The position numbers and the translations under genes were made by a program. The notes beneath the pieces were generated by a model. The model searched no databases, was not told the DNA's origin, and worked only from the letters and a program-made list of their open reading frames with translations. A stretch of DNA of 42,686 nt from an uncultured Prevotellaceae bacterium. GTDB taxonomy: Bacteria; Bacteroidota; Bacteroidia; Bacteroidales; Bacteroidaceae. The stretch spans positions 1 through 42,686 of the forward strand of contig CACYRS010000016.1 in assembly GCA_902776935.1 (NCBI GenBank), written 5' to 3'. Of this stretch, positions 26,901 through 34,836 are shown in pieces (the first letter of the stretch is position 1; the number at the start of each line of letters is the position of its first letter).

Positions 26901-27007
26901 CCGGCAGGGCGAATGGTACCGTCAGCAGGACGCATCGTCTTACCTACATTAGTATCATCCAGATCCTGGTTAAGATCGACAGGTGTTGTTGGTCTTAATG
27001 TGCTCAT
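23981..27007 (-). CDS. membrane Ser/Thr protein kinase
   Basis: A 1008-residue Hanks-type kinase. Residues 1-66 form a Thr/Pro-rich tail with TMRPA (24-28), TIRPA (31-35) and TMRPA (50-54). The kinase domain covers about 70-335: SGEAQVF glycine loop, Lys107 in YVLKIY, HKDVKPSN with Asp195 and Asn200, DFG at 215-217, activation segment TTQARTPIYAAPEMY, and DFYSLGMTLMALW. All catalytic residues are present. Residues about 340-780 are a long helical region without recognised domains. About five transmembrane helices lie between 790 and 980, so it is a membrane protein with the kinase probably cytoplasmic. Its start overlaps the zinc-ribbon gene stop and its stop overlaps the AAA+ start. Confidence 0.93.
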   Translation of the reverse strand: MSTLRPTTPVDLNQDLDDTNVGKTMRPADGTIRPAGNVIPAEDTVITDKTMRPAEPMATAVEEDLSVSGDYFILKGEKYRNQECLSDNSGEAQVFLVDKDGQDYVLKIYYPNFDVNKKLLQTIYNFDFEMVVNLMDYGKTYVDGKHRSYELMEYLRGGNLSDYHLNGDMDKFRRIALQGAASLAFCHNNNVLHKDVKPSNLFFRDKEHTELVLGDFGISSLLEQDGKAHRTTQARTPIYAAPEMYSDVIDGVVEITPAADFYSLGMTLMALWLDGNPMSSNERVMMRQKNEGRLPRLNELPERVRMIVQGLTSVNPLNRWGYDEVEQWFMGKSPNVDISSPFLKYKTFLVDPDRNLAADNIHELVPMLIENEKLAIGYLYNGRIGNWLESCGNTKLSTIIKDIIVNRYPVDQHAGLMASVYVMEPTYCYKDVKGNNCDDVHSVAMSILSYPKEYGMMLTNPNDNLFLYLESHTKCDVTRLRSYFEKTDDFDPHVAVMKVVYEIDPDIPLMGRFPSSTLKEIVKTFGREKLSEDDWHSLTDGRLLSWMYSHEDKMACESLRILTQGQPYSKSLAYKVLYNLDREAAYDLRFAHTPLGVGDLLAERLKEAQHLSAEEIEKEFDDFLQPGGRFCYFAQLHGWNEMLNEAIRCFDFKSDENRERLGLYDARTALYRFCRILGSTPVYKLSDDTELNDGRDIDPRNYGMIRHEIREGSFIQWMSVFYHEDPNADFSEEYAYEHTLEDWLNAIGKIDKTQTHYKRFVDARKETSDRVESVRSGWRRAKANENIWRWVFYALSGAWILLVLIFGVNSQYILAHPLLSIVLPVGSITGIIVATRAYFGGYGFFFSFLWGLLGVASSFIPYIILRYISSSHPSLFSLTIVGISLVYMLVCHLTDFRGDQKADNKLINEVLDNDIKSTLLEPLYYTFKTKSYRFTGSKFGLLDDVTDQVHSISGESVLHYVLWSLLALVLVVDFIVYSPSLMNVANPNMDEVESTSTEFIQQVDKDED

Positions 27008-27942
27008 TATTTATCGTCTTTAATTTCTTGTCTAGAGTTCTTTCCGAGTACTATCCACTTTCCTCCCATCTGTGGTTTGGCGCATCCACACGGACTGGAA
27101 TGCAAGGCGTGCTTGAAGTTACACTCCCAAGCAAGTCTTACGCCCTGAGGCTTACAAGCCATTGCATAGTTGCGCACCTTTGCCGCTTGAGGCTGTGGCA
27201 CCTGGGCCATTTTCTCAAGGAGTTCAGCAAGACGGTTCACACAATCATTCTTCTTCCTATCGAGCTCCGCCTTGGGAATACGCTTCGAAGGCTTCTCCAC
27301 AACTGTAGCGGTAAAGCCCTTATCCTGTGCAAGAAGAGTAAGGACACGCTCTCTCAGCTTGTTATTCAACTGTTCCCTGATCTGATCCTTCTCATTGGCA
27401 TAAGGCAACTGCATATCCAGTTCCTGCAACTCCTTTGCCAATGCCTGCATCTCCTTATACTCTGGAGTCATCTGCAGCTCTGCCAACAACTTGCGGGCCT
27501 CGTCTGTCAGAGCCGTTCCGCACTGCTTACAGAAAGAGAAATCGTTGAGGGTATGGCATACAGGACAAACGATACCGCCTCTTGGACTTCCGCACTCAGG
27601 ACAGAAAGCCTCATATCCTGAAAGGCGTGATCCGCAGAAAGAACAGATGTCCGTACGGATATAATGATGGCAGACCTCGCAGAAATCGGCATCGGGATCA
27701 AGCTCGGCTCCACAGTTAGGACAGTTCACAGTACCAAGTGGTTTTCCACAAGAAGCACAGAACAGGGCATCGGGCTCGTTGATTGTACCACAATACGGAC
27801 ACTTTACACTTCCAGCAGTATTGTAATTGATAGCCTGAGCCTTAATCTCGTTACCAACAGGCCTTCTCTTTGTCAGTTCCTGTCGTTGCAGTTCCTGCAT
27901 TCCCCGATCGGTCTTCTCAGAGTTGAATGACATATCGTTCAT
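27007..27942 (-). CDS. multi-zinc-ribbon protein
   Basis: First gene of the nine-gene operon, 311 residues. Five or more CxxC zinc knuckles run from about residue 45 to 160 (CPYCG...CASCG, CPNCG...CEVCH, CSFCG...CPECG, CPVCH...CKQCG), forming four tandem zinc ribbons. A coiled-coil region follows (about 165-245, LQALAKELQELDMQL-like heptads and PSKRIPKAELDRKKND). The end is Cys/Gly-rich (WECNFKHALHSSPCGCAKP). The function is unknown; it shares the zinc-ribbon theme with the AAA+ and FHA proteins, suggesting a scaffold. The start is ATG 27942: a longer frame to 27981 begins with TTG inside the promoter. ATG 27933 is an alternative. Confidence 0.85.
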   Translation of the reverse strand: MNDMSFNSEKTDRGMQELQRQELTKRRPVGNEIKAQAINYNTAGSVKCPYCGTINEPDALFCASCGKPLGTVNCPNCGAELDPDADFCEVCHHYIRTDICSFCGSRLSGYEAFCPECGSPRGGIVCPVCHTLNDFSFCKQCGTALTDEARKLLAELQMTPEYKEMQALAKELQELDMQLPYANEKDQIREQLNNKLRERVLTLLAQDKGFTATVVEKPSKRIPKAELDRKKNDCVNRLAELLEKMAQVPQPQAAKVRNYAMACKPQGVRLAWECNFKHALHSSPCGCAKPQMGGKWIVLGKNSRQEIKDDK

Positions 27943-27978
27943 ATTCAAAAATTGACGTGTTAAGCTTAAAGTTTGGTG

Positions 27979-28011
27979 CAAAGATAGAAAAAAATTCTTA
28001 AACGTAACAAA
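27979..28011 (-). promoter_or_regulatory. promoter of the kinase/AAA+ operon
   Basis: On the minus strand TTTG (28011-28008), 21 nt, then TATCTTTG (27986-27979). Transcription should start near 27972, about 30 bases before the ATG at 27942. No other consensus promoter was found within the nine genes down to 15631. Confidence 0.78.
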
Positions 28012-28015
28012 AAAA

Positions 28016-28041
28016 CCGCCGTAAATTTACATTTACGACGG
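28016..28041. terminator. terminator after the M13 peptidase gene
   Basis: A stem of 11 positions with one mismatch (28016-28026 with 28031-28041, loop TTAC) is flanked by an A-run on the left and a T-run (28044-28050) on the right. It fits termination of the minus-strand transcript ending at 28066 and separates it from the next operon, whose promoter abuts it. Confidence 0.88.
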
Positions 28042-28065
28042 CATTTTTTTCAATTTTGATATAAA

Positions 28066-30099
28066 TTACCACAAATCGAGGCGTTCTGACTTAGGAATAA
28101 ACATTTTGTCGCCCTCTTTTACACCAAATGCCTCATACCAGGCGTCTACATGTGGAAGAGCACCGTTTACGCGCCAGCGGCCCAATGAGTGAGGATCGCT
28201 CTTGGTACGGTTACGGATTTCTTCTTCTGTGATATTGCCTGCCCATACTCCAGCGTAGGCATGGAAGAATCGCTGGTCGGCAGTAAGGCCATCCTTCTCA
28301 CCAAGAGGCTGACGCTTTGTAGCATTCTTATAAGCAGCCCAGGCAACCTGCAGACCACCATGATCGGCAAGGTTCTCACCAAGTGTCAGACGACCGTTTC
28401 CCTTGAGGTCAGGAAGAACATTGATAGCAGAGAAGAAGTCTGCATACTTATCAGTACGTTCTGTAAAGTTCTTTCCATCAGACTCCGTCCACCAGTCGTG
28501 CATGTTTCCGTCCTTATCGAAACGACGGCCCTGATCATCGAATCCGTGAGTCATCTCATGTCCGATAACCACTCCGATAGCACCATAGTTGAAGGCATCG
28601 TCAGCTGTCATATCGAAGAAAGGATACTGCAGAATACCTGCAGGGAAACAGATCTCATTGGTTGTCGGGTTATAATATGCATTTACCGTCTGAGGGTTCA
28701 TATACCAGTCATCACGATCCACAGGCTTACCTACTGTGTGATCCAGACGCCATGCATGCCAGAACTTAGCACACTCCTCCACGTTTTCGTAATAAGATTT
28801 CGCAGGGTCAATCTGCAGTTTGGAGAGGTCTGTCCACTTGTCGGGATATCCCACTTTCACATAGAATGTGTTCAGCTTCAGGAGTGCATTCACCTTAGTA
28901 GAGTCATCCATCCAGCTCTGAGCAGCGATACGCTCACCGAGGGCTATCTGGAGGTTCTTGATAAGAGTAATCATACGCTGCTTTGCTGCCTCTGGGAAAT
29001 ACTTCTCTGAATAGATCTTACCCAGAGCCTCACCCATAACGCGCTCCACCTGAGCCGTGCTGCGCTTCCAGAGAGGATGATTCTCCTTACGACCGGAACG
29101 GATCTTACCGTTGAAGTCGAAGCTCTCTGCGATAGTGGCATCGCTGAGGTAGTTGGCTGCACCGGAGATAAAGCCCCACTCCATCACGTCACGATACTCT
29201 GCTGGCTTGATGGTGCCGACGAGCTTGTTTGCTCCCTCGAGGAATGCAGGCTGACCAACAACCATCTCCTGAAGATACTTCGTGTCAACACCCTGCGCGT
29301 TCATAACCTTCACCAATGGGAGGTTAGGATATTTTGCCTCAAACTCCTTCAGAGTCATCTTGTTATAGTTTGCCTCCGGGTCGCGAAGTTCTGTACGTGA
29401 CTTGGAAACCTTAGCAAGAGCTGTCTCCACCTTCATGATATTCTTCATCTTCTTGGTAGCTGCACCTTTACTGAAACCAAAGAGCTGGAACATCTTGACT
29501 ACGTGTTTCTTAAACGCCTCACGGATATCGGCTGTAGCCTTATCGTTGTCGAGGTAATACTCCTTCTGTCCGAGTGAGAGACCACCCTGATAAACGCTCA
29601 GGATATTCTGTGTGGCATTCTTCTCGTCTGCACCGAAACCGCAGAAGAAGAACTCCTGCTCACCATAAGGGGCATACTCCAACTGGATATCCAGCAACAG
29701 CTTGTTTGTCTTTGCAGCCTCAAGGCGTTTGATGAGAGGCATCACAGGAGCCACACCCTCTTTGTTTCTGCGATCGATATCCATCGCGAGTTTGTAGAGG
29801 TCGCTGAGTTTCTGCTCGATAGTACCCTTCTCATAGGTATTGTTCTGAAGCTCCTTCAGAATACCGTTGATACGCTTGTCGTTCTCTTCCTGAAGACGAT
29901 CAAAACTACCATAACGAGAGTAAGCAGCAGGCAAAGGATTAGCCTTCATCCATCCTCCACAGGCGTACTCATAGAAATCGTCACCAGGACGTACACTCTT
30001 GTTGAAATCAGCCTGATGAAGGCCTGATCCAAGTTCCGTCTGAGCCATTGTCATCAATGAAACAGATGCCATTGCCATCATTGTTAGAATTCTTTTCAT
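28066..30099 (-). CDS. pepO: M13 family zinc metallopeptidase (PepO/neprilysin-like)
   Basis: Secreted or periplasmic oligopeptidase of 677 residues. The start is set at MKRILTMMAMASVSLMTMAQ, a clear signal peptide; a longer frame to 30159 would run into the preceding ABC-F gene. After it come GDDFYEYACGGWMK (M13 N-terminal motif), the zinc site VIGHEMTHGFDDQG (HExxH near residue 512), NAYYNP with the substrate-binding pattern, and GENLADHGGLQVA (third ligand Glu). The C-terminus ends in the typical ERLDLW. It is 17 bases downstream of the ABC-F gene and ends before a terminator. Confidence 0.94.
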   Translation of the reverse strand: MKRILTMMAMASVSLMTMAQTELGSGLHQADFNKSVRPGDDFYEYACGGWMKANPLPAAYSRYGSFDRLQEENDKRINGILKELQNNTYEKGTIEQKLSDLYKLAMDIDRRNKEGVAPVMPLIKRLEAAKTNKLLLDIQLEYAPYGEQEFFFCGFGADEKNATQNILSVYQGGLSLGQKEYYLDNDKATADIREAFKKHVVKMFQLFGFSKGAATKKMKNIMKVETALAKVSKSRTELRDPEANYNKMTLKEFEAKYPNLPLVKVMNAQGVDTKYLQEMVVGQPAFLEGANKLVGTIKPAEYRDVMEWGFISGAANYLSDATIAESFDFNGKIRSGRKENHPLWKRSTAQVERVMGEALGKIYSEKYFPEAAKQRMITLIKNLQIALGERIAAQSWMDDSTKVNALLKLNTFYVKVGYPDKWTDLSKLQIDPAKSYYENVEECAKFWHAWRLDHTVGKPVDRDDWYMNPQTVNAYYNPTTNEICFPAGILQYPFFDMTADDAFNYGAIGVVIGHEMTHGFDDQGRRFDKDGNMHDWWTESDGKNFTERTDKYADFFSAINVLPDLKGNGRLTLGENLADHGGLQVAWAAYKNATKRQPLGEKDGLTADQRFFHAYAGVWAGNITEEEIRNRTKSDPHSLGRWRVNGALPHVDAWYEAFGVKEGDKMFIPKSERLDLW

Positions 30100-30116
30100 A
30101 AAACAATCTATTTTGA

Positions 30117-32081
30117 TTAGTAAATAATTGATTCCAGTTCCTCGCTGAGTTTTTCCCAACGTTCTACCTCTTCATCAAGAGCCTGTTTGGTCTGGGTGTA
30201 CTCTGTCACAAGCACCATATCTGAAGCATTCTCTGGTTTCATCAGCAGTTCATCGAGTTCTTTCAGACGAGCTTCCATCTTCTCGATCTTCGCCTCCGAC
30301 TCCTTAACAGCCTTCTCAGCACGATTCTTACGTTTCTGCTGTTCCTTGCGCTCGGCATAGCTCATCGCCTTGTCGGCAGCCTGCTGTACTATAGCCTGCT
30401 GCTCAACGGATGTTCCCGTAATGGGTGCTGCCTTACCGGGAATGCTTTGCTCCCTGCCCAGTTCATTCAACTCGCTTATCTTCTTCGACTGAAGGAAGTC
30501 GTAGATACCTCCAAGATGTTCACGAACCTTACCGCCTCCAAACTCATATACCTTTGTCACGAGTCCGTCCAGGAACTCACGATCATGACTCACGATAATC
30601 GCCGTACCGTCGAAAGCCTTGATAGCTTCCTTCAGCACATCCTTCGACGGCATGTCGAGATGGTTTGTGGGCTCGTCGAGAATAAGCAGGTTCACAGGCT
30701 CCAGCAACAGACGGATCATCGCCAGACGACTTCGCTCGCCGCCACTGAGCACCTTCACCTTCTTGTCGCTCTCCTCACCACCGAACATAAATGCTCCAAG
30801 GATATCCTTTATACGCAGACGGATATCGCCCTTAGCCACATTGTCGATGGTCTGGAACACGGTGAGATTCTCATCCAGCAACTGTGCCTGATTCTGGGCG
30901 AAATAGCCTATCTGGATGTTATGGCCTATCTTCAGTTCGCCAGTAAAGGGAATCTCGCTCATGATACACTTCACGAGAGTAGATTTTCCTTCACCGTTCT
31001 TACCTACGAAAGCCACCTTCTCACCTCTCTTTATCGTAAGAGTAACATGATCGAAGACTGTATGTGCGCCATAGTCCTTGCGCACCTCATCACAGATCAC
31101 CGGATAGTCACCGCTTCTGAGACAGGGCGGGAACTTCAGATGCATAGCGGAGTTATCCACCTCGTCGATCTCGATAGGCACCACCTTCTCCAGCTGCTTT
31201 ATCTTCTGCTGCACCTGTACAGCCTTCGTGGCCTGATAACGGAAACGTTCTATAAACGCCTTCATCTCCGCCACTTCCTTCTGCTGGTTCTCGTAGGCTC
31301 GCATCTGCTGCTCCCGACGTTCCTTGCGGAGTACAACATACTCGTTGTATTTCACCTTGTAGTCGATCACCTTGCCACATAATATCTCCAGCGTACGATT
31401 CGAGACATTATTTATAAATGCCCTGTCGTGACTCACCAGCACCACCGCACTCGAGCTCTGCGCCAGAAACTGCTCCAGCCACTGGATACTCTCGATATCG
31501 AGATGGTTCGTAGGCTCGTCGAGCAACAGCACATCGGGTTTCTGGAGCAGTATCTTCGCCAGTTCGATACGCATACGCCAGCCTCCGGAGAATTCCGATG
31601 TAGGACGCTCGAAGTCGGAACGCACAAAACCCAGACCAGTAAGCGTCCGCTCTATCTCAGCCTCGTAGTTCTCTGCGCCCATCATAATATAGCGCTCGTG
31701 CTCTGTGGTGTATTTCTCTATCAGCGCCAGATAACTCTCGCTCTCGTAGTCTGTACGCTCTGCGAGTTCCTGGTTCATCCTGTCCAGACGCTCCTTCATC
31801 TTCGTGATATCGGCAAAAGCCTTCTGGGCCTCCTGACGTACTGTGGTATCGTCCTGGAGTATCATCACCTGAGGGAGATATCCGATACGACAGTCGGCAG
31901 GCACGCTGACATTTCCTTCAGTAGCCTTCTGCTGACCACAGAGTATCTTCAGCATCGTGGATTTTCCGGCTCCGTTTTTTCCTACGAGGGCAATACGGTC
32001 TCTGTCGTTGATAACGAAACTCGCATCAACGAACAGCGGCTTGACTCCGAACTCCACTTTCAGTCCTTCTACAGATATCAT
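30117..32081 (-). CDS. ABC-F family ATPase
   Basis: A soluble twin-ATPase protein (654 residues) of the translation-acting ABC-F group. Cassette 1 has GKNGAGKST, signature FSGGWRMRIELAK and LLLDEPTNHLDIESI. Cassette 2 has GKNGEGKST, LSGGERSRLAMIR and LILDEPTNHLDMPS. A charged linker between them (RKERREQQMRAYENQQKE) is the P-site tRNA-interaction arm. The last 100 residues are a basic coiled coil (YAERKEQQKRKNRAEKA onward) as in Uup or YheS. No membrane segments. Ribosome rescue or antibiotic resistance cannot be distinguished from sequence. Its ATG overlaps the LolA-like stop (ATGA). Confidence 0.9.
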   Translation of the reverse strand: MISVEGLKVEFGVKPLFVDASFVINDRDRIALVGKNGAGKSTMLKILCGQQKATEGNVSVPADCRIGYLPQVMILQDDTTVRQEAQKAFADITKMKERLDRMNQELAERTDYESESYLALIEKYTTEHERYIMMGAENYEAEIERTLTGLGFVRSDFERPTSEFSGGWRMRIELAKILLQKPDVLLLDEPTNHLDIESIQWLEQFLAQSSSAVVLVSHDRAFINNVSNRTLEILCGKVIDYKVKYNEYVVLRKERREQQMRAYENQQKEVAEMKAFIERFRYQATKAVQVQQKIKQLEKVVPIEIDEVDNSAMHLKFPPCLRSGDYPVICDEVRKDYGAHTVFDHVTLTIKRGEKVAFVGKNGEGKSTLVKCIMSEIPFTGELKIGHNIQIGYFAQNQAQLLDENLTVFQTIDNVAKGDIRLRIKDILGAFMFGGEESDKKVKVLSGGERSRLAMIRLLLEPVNLLILDEPTNHLDMPSKDVLKEAIKAFDGTAIIVSHDREFLDGLVTKVYEFGGGKVREHLGGIYDFLQSKKISELNELGREQSIPGKAAPITGTSVEQQAIVQQAADKAMSYAERKEQQKRKNRAEKAVKESEAKIEKMEARLKELDELLMKPENASDMVLVTEYTQTKQALDEEVERWEKLSEELESIIY

Positions 32082-32713
32082 CGTTTGTCTACAAACTTAT
32101 AATCCTTATATTTCTCAACAGGGAATCTGAGCATCTCATCTGTGATACCACCCGACTTGAAATTGGAGATCTTGATGGTAGTCCAGATAAAGGCGATCTT
32201 TATTCTCACCCTGATAGGTTCGTAACTCTGTCTCTTTACCAGAGCCTGCACCTCTTTTATTCCCTTTGTGCCCTTCTTGGCCTTGAGAGTCAGCATCAGC
32301 CCTTCTTCATCATTGGCTATGCTGTAATTGAAATTCTCAGGCACAAACTTGAACTTGCTCGAATACTTATCCGACTTGTTATTCTTCGTCTCATGGATCT
32401 CCACCTCCTTTTTCTTCTTTTTCTTCTTGATGGTATAGACAGTCGTTCCGTCATTCCAGGAGTTCATCTTCGCGTCTTCGAATCTGCTCTTCTTGCCCTT
32501 ATACCAGATGGTGCCGTAGGTCTTGTAGATACCTGTTATGTTAACATCATATCTGAGGGTCGCTCCCTGTTCGCCAAACACCTGCTGGTAGGCCTGATTG
32601 AAGATTCTCTTTGCCTGTCTCTCATTTGCACTCATCTCTGAGTCGCCTTGTGCCTTCACGGATGCCAGCACTGAGATGAGCATCATCACTAATATTACTA
32701 ACTTATTTCTCAT
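32078..32713 (-). CDS. LolA-like periplasmic lipoprotein carrier
   Basis: A 211-residue protein with a signal peptide (MRNKLVILVMMLISVLASVKAQ). It has the LolA-type incomplete beta-barrel pattern: helix with ANERQAKRIFNQAYQQ, strands IYKTYGTIWYKGKKSRFED, WNDGTTVYTI, and the closing FPVEKYKDYKFVDKR. LolA carries lipoproteins across the periplasm to the outer membrane, and Bacteroidetes have several divergent LolA-like proteins, so the assignment is to family level. A run of seven lysines follows TI near residue 95; it is coded by mixed AAA/AAG codons. It is first in the operon with the ABC-F and M13 genes. Confidence 0.72.
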   Translation of the reverse strand: MRNKLVILVMMLISVLASVKAQGDSEMSANERQAKRIFNQAYQQVFGEQGATLRYDVNITGIYKTYGTIWYKGKKSRFEDAKMNSWNDGTTVYTIKKKKKKKEVEIHETKNNKSDKYSSKFKFVPENFNYSIANDEEGLMLTLKAKKGTKGIKEVQALVKRQSYEPIRVRIKIAFIWTTIKISNFKSGGITDEMLRFPVEKYKDYKFVDKR

Positions 32714-32733
32714 TCTTTTTCAGTTTCAGCCTG

Positions 32734-32741
32734 CAAAAGTA
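32734..32741 (-). promoter_or_regulatory. promoter -7 element for lolA-like operon
   Basis: TACTTTTG on the minus strand (32741-32734) lies 20 bases before the ATG at 32713 and matches TAnnTTTG. The -33 half is not clear. Confidence 0.55.
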
Positions 32742-32793
32742 CACATTTCTAATGGATAATCCGTAATTTTTCAGCATAAATTAACTATTATGG

Positions 32794-32824
32794 TTGGTAT
32801 TTCCAACAACTTTTCGTAACTTTG
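32794..32824 (+). promoter_or_regulatory. promoter of the SpoIIE-type phosphatase operon
   Basis: TTG at 32794-32796, 20 nt, TAACTTTG at 32817-32824. An in-frame ATG at 32794 overlaps the -33 box and would be upstream of the transcript, which places the real start at ATG 32848. Confidence 0.8.
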
Positions 32825-32847
32825 TCGCGTCAAACATAAAAAAGGCG

Positions 32848-34815
32848 ATGAAAGATAAGAAATATAAACACTCGTTTGCACGAAGACTCACCCGTAGGGT
32901 CATGCTGGTGCTTTTAGTAATGATGGGAGCTCTGGCTTACCTTATTTACCATACAACGAGTTCTGTACTTGTTAATGTCAACGGCAGCAATTTCCACAGC
33001 AGCATGCAGGCATCCGCTATGACCATCAGCAATGCAATGTCTGAGGTCAATGTGGCAGTAAACAACAACATAAAGGACATCGAAGATCACCTGAGCCAGC
33101 CCGATGCTATGGATGGCATCATGAAACGTATCGTAGAGCACAATCCACGTATACGCAGTTGTGGTATCAGCTTCATCGACAGCTATTACCCGAAGAAAGG
33201 CAGTGCCTTCTGTCCATACGCCTGGCGTGACGACAGTCTGGGAGTGAAGTTGCGCCCAGCCAACGAGCCCAACAGCGACTATCTGGCATCAGAATGGTTT
33301 ACTGACGCTGTTGCAAAAGACTCTGCCTACTGGTCTCAGCCCTTCTTTGAGAGTGGTGATGCCAAGACTCCTCTTGTGGCATACATGTACCCCATACACG
33401 ACCGTCAGGGCAAGGTGGTTGCCATCCTTGGTGCCGACCTCTCGCTCGACTTCGTTACAGAACTCCTCATCGAACAAGACCGTCTCTCAGTAAACGAGGC
33501 CAAGTTTATCTTTGCTTATGACGACCGTCTGCACAGCTACCTGCTCACCCATGATGGTACCTATATCACCCACCCAGACAAACGACGCATCCTGAAAGGC
33601 AACTTTTTCGGACATATCAAGGATAATGAGACTCCAGGCAAGGCCGAGGAGATGATCAACAATATGTCTGAAGGAAAGAAGAGCAGTCATGAGACCCAAA
33701 ACCCGATCTTGTTTAACAGGTCACCGCATTATCTGTTTTACAGACCGCTGGAAGGTACTGACTGGATTATCGCACAGACTGTTACTACGATAACACTCGA
33801 CATGATGGGCATCCTCGTAGGTCTGGCAATGACGTTTATCATCGCCTTTATCCTTATCATTACCTTCTTCGTTTGCCAGCTTACCATACGTCACATGGCA
33901 AAGCCGTTGAACCTTCTGGCAGACACCGCCGATGAGGTAGCCCAAGGACAATTAAACGCCGCCCTTCCAGATATCGACAGTCATGACGAGATACACCAGT
34001 TGCGCGACTCCTTCGACAACATGCAGCACTCTCTGAGCAGATATATCGAGGAACTGAAGGTTACCACCTCAGCAAAGGCATCAATTGAAAGTGAGCTGAA
34101 GATTGCCCACAACATACAGATGTCGATGTTGCCCAAGACCTATCCTGCCTTCCCTGAACGTCATGATATCGACATCTACGGGCAGCTGACGCCGGCAAAG
34201 GCCGTAGGTGGCGACCTTTACGATTTCTTTATTCGTGATGAAAAGCTTTTCTTCTGTATCGGCGACGTGTCGGGTAAGGGTGTTCCCGCCTCTCTCGTGA
34301 TGGCGGTGACAAGATCGCTGTTCCGTAACATCTCTGCCTACACTCAGGCTCCCGACCAGATACTCATAGCACTCAACGAGGCTCTGAGCAGCAACAACGA
34401 GACGGGCATGTTCGTTACCTTATTCCTTGGTGTACTCGATCTCGCATCCGGTCACATGAGCTATGCTAATGCAGCTCACAACCCGCCATTAGTACTTTCT
34501 GGTGATAATGTAAGCGACTTGGCCTGCGACTCAAACATCCCTGCAGGAGTCATGGAGGGATGGCAGTTCTCAGTACAGCATCTCGACATGAAGGCAGGCG
34601 ACTGCATCTTCCTTTATACCGACGGTCTCAACGAGGCGGAGGATATCTCTCACAACCAATTCGAAATGGAACGTGTAAGACAGGTGCTCAGCACCACCGT
34701 CATCAAACCTCAGACACTTATCGAGGCGATGACCTCGGCAGTAAAGATGTTTGTCGGCAATGCGGAGCAGAGCGACGACCTTACGATGCTTGCCATAAAG
34801 TACACACTACAATAA
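32848..34815 (+). CDS. membrane sensor phosphatase, Cache-HAMP-SpoIIE/PP2C
   Basis: A 655-residue signal protein of RsbU type. TM1 is at about 18-36 (VMLVLLVMMGALAYLIYH). A periplasmic dCache-like sensor follows (about 40-310; SEWFTDAVAKDSAYWSQPFF, PLVAYMYPIHDRQGKVVAILGADLSLDF, THPDKRR). TM2 is near 318-345, then a HAMP domain (MAKPLNLLADTADEVAQGQL) and a coiled helix ESELKIAHNIQMSMLPK. The phosphatase domain has GGDLYDFF near 453, GDVSGKGVPASL and YTDGLNEA near 590, with metal-binding Asp residues intact. Family members dephosphorylate anti-anti-sigma proteins; no STAS or anti-sigma gene is visible in the window. It leads a plus-strand operon with the next three genes. Confidence 0.92.
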   Translation: MKDKKYKHSFARRLTRRVMLVLLVMMGALAYLIYHTTSSVLVNVNGSNFHSSMQASAMTISNAMSEVNVAVNNNIKDIEDHLSQPDAMDGIMKRIVEHNPRIRSCGISFIDSYYPKKGSAFCPYAWRDDSLGVKLRPANEPNSDYLASEWFTDAVAKDSAYWSQPFFESGDAKTPLVAYMYPIHDRQGKVVAILGADLSLDFVTELLIEQDRLSVNEAKFIFAYDDRLHSYLLTHDGTYITHPDKRRILKGNFFGHIKDNETPGKAEEMINNMSEGKKSSHETQNPILFNRSPHYLFYRPLEGTDWIIAQTVTTITLDMMGILVGLAMTFIIAFILIITFFVCQLTIRHMAKPLNLLADTADEVAQGQLNAALPDIDSHDEIHQLRDSFDNMQHSLSRYIEELKVTTSAKASIESELKIAHNIQMSMLPKTYPAFPERHDIDIYGQLTPAKAVGGDLYDFFIRDEKLFFCIGDVSGKGVPASLVMAVTRSLFRNISAYTQAPDQILIALNEALSSNNETGMFVTLFLGVLDLASGHMSYANAAHNPPLVLSGDNVSDLACDSNIPAGVMEGWQFSVQHLDMKAGDCIFLYTDGLNEAEDISHNQFEMERVRQVLSTTVIKPQTLIEAMTSAVKMFVGNAEQSDDLTMLAIKYTLQ

Positions 34816-34836
34816 ACCTCAAAAACGGGAAATACA

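Noticed and set aside
20673-27942. The kinase/AAA+ operon as part of a type VI or type VII secretion locus.
   Set aside because: No sheath, tube, membrane-complex, EccC or WXG100 gene is present in the window; only the regulatory-type parts match.
32398-32430. The seven-lysine tract in the LolA-like gene as a phase-variation slippage site.
   Set aside because: The codons mix AAA and AAG, so the longest single-base run is short.
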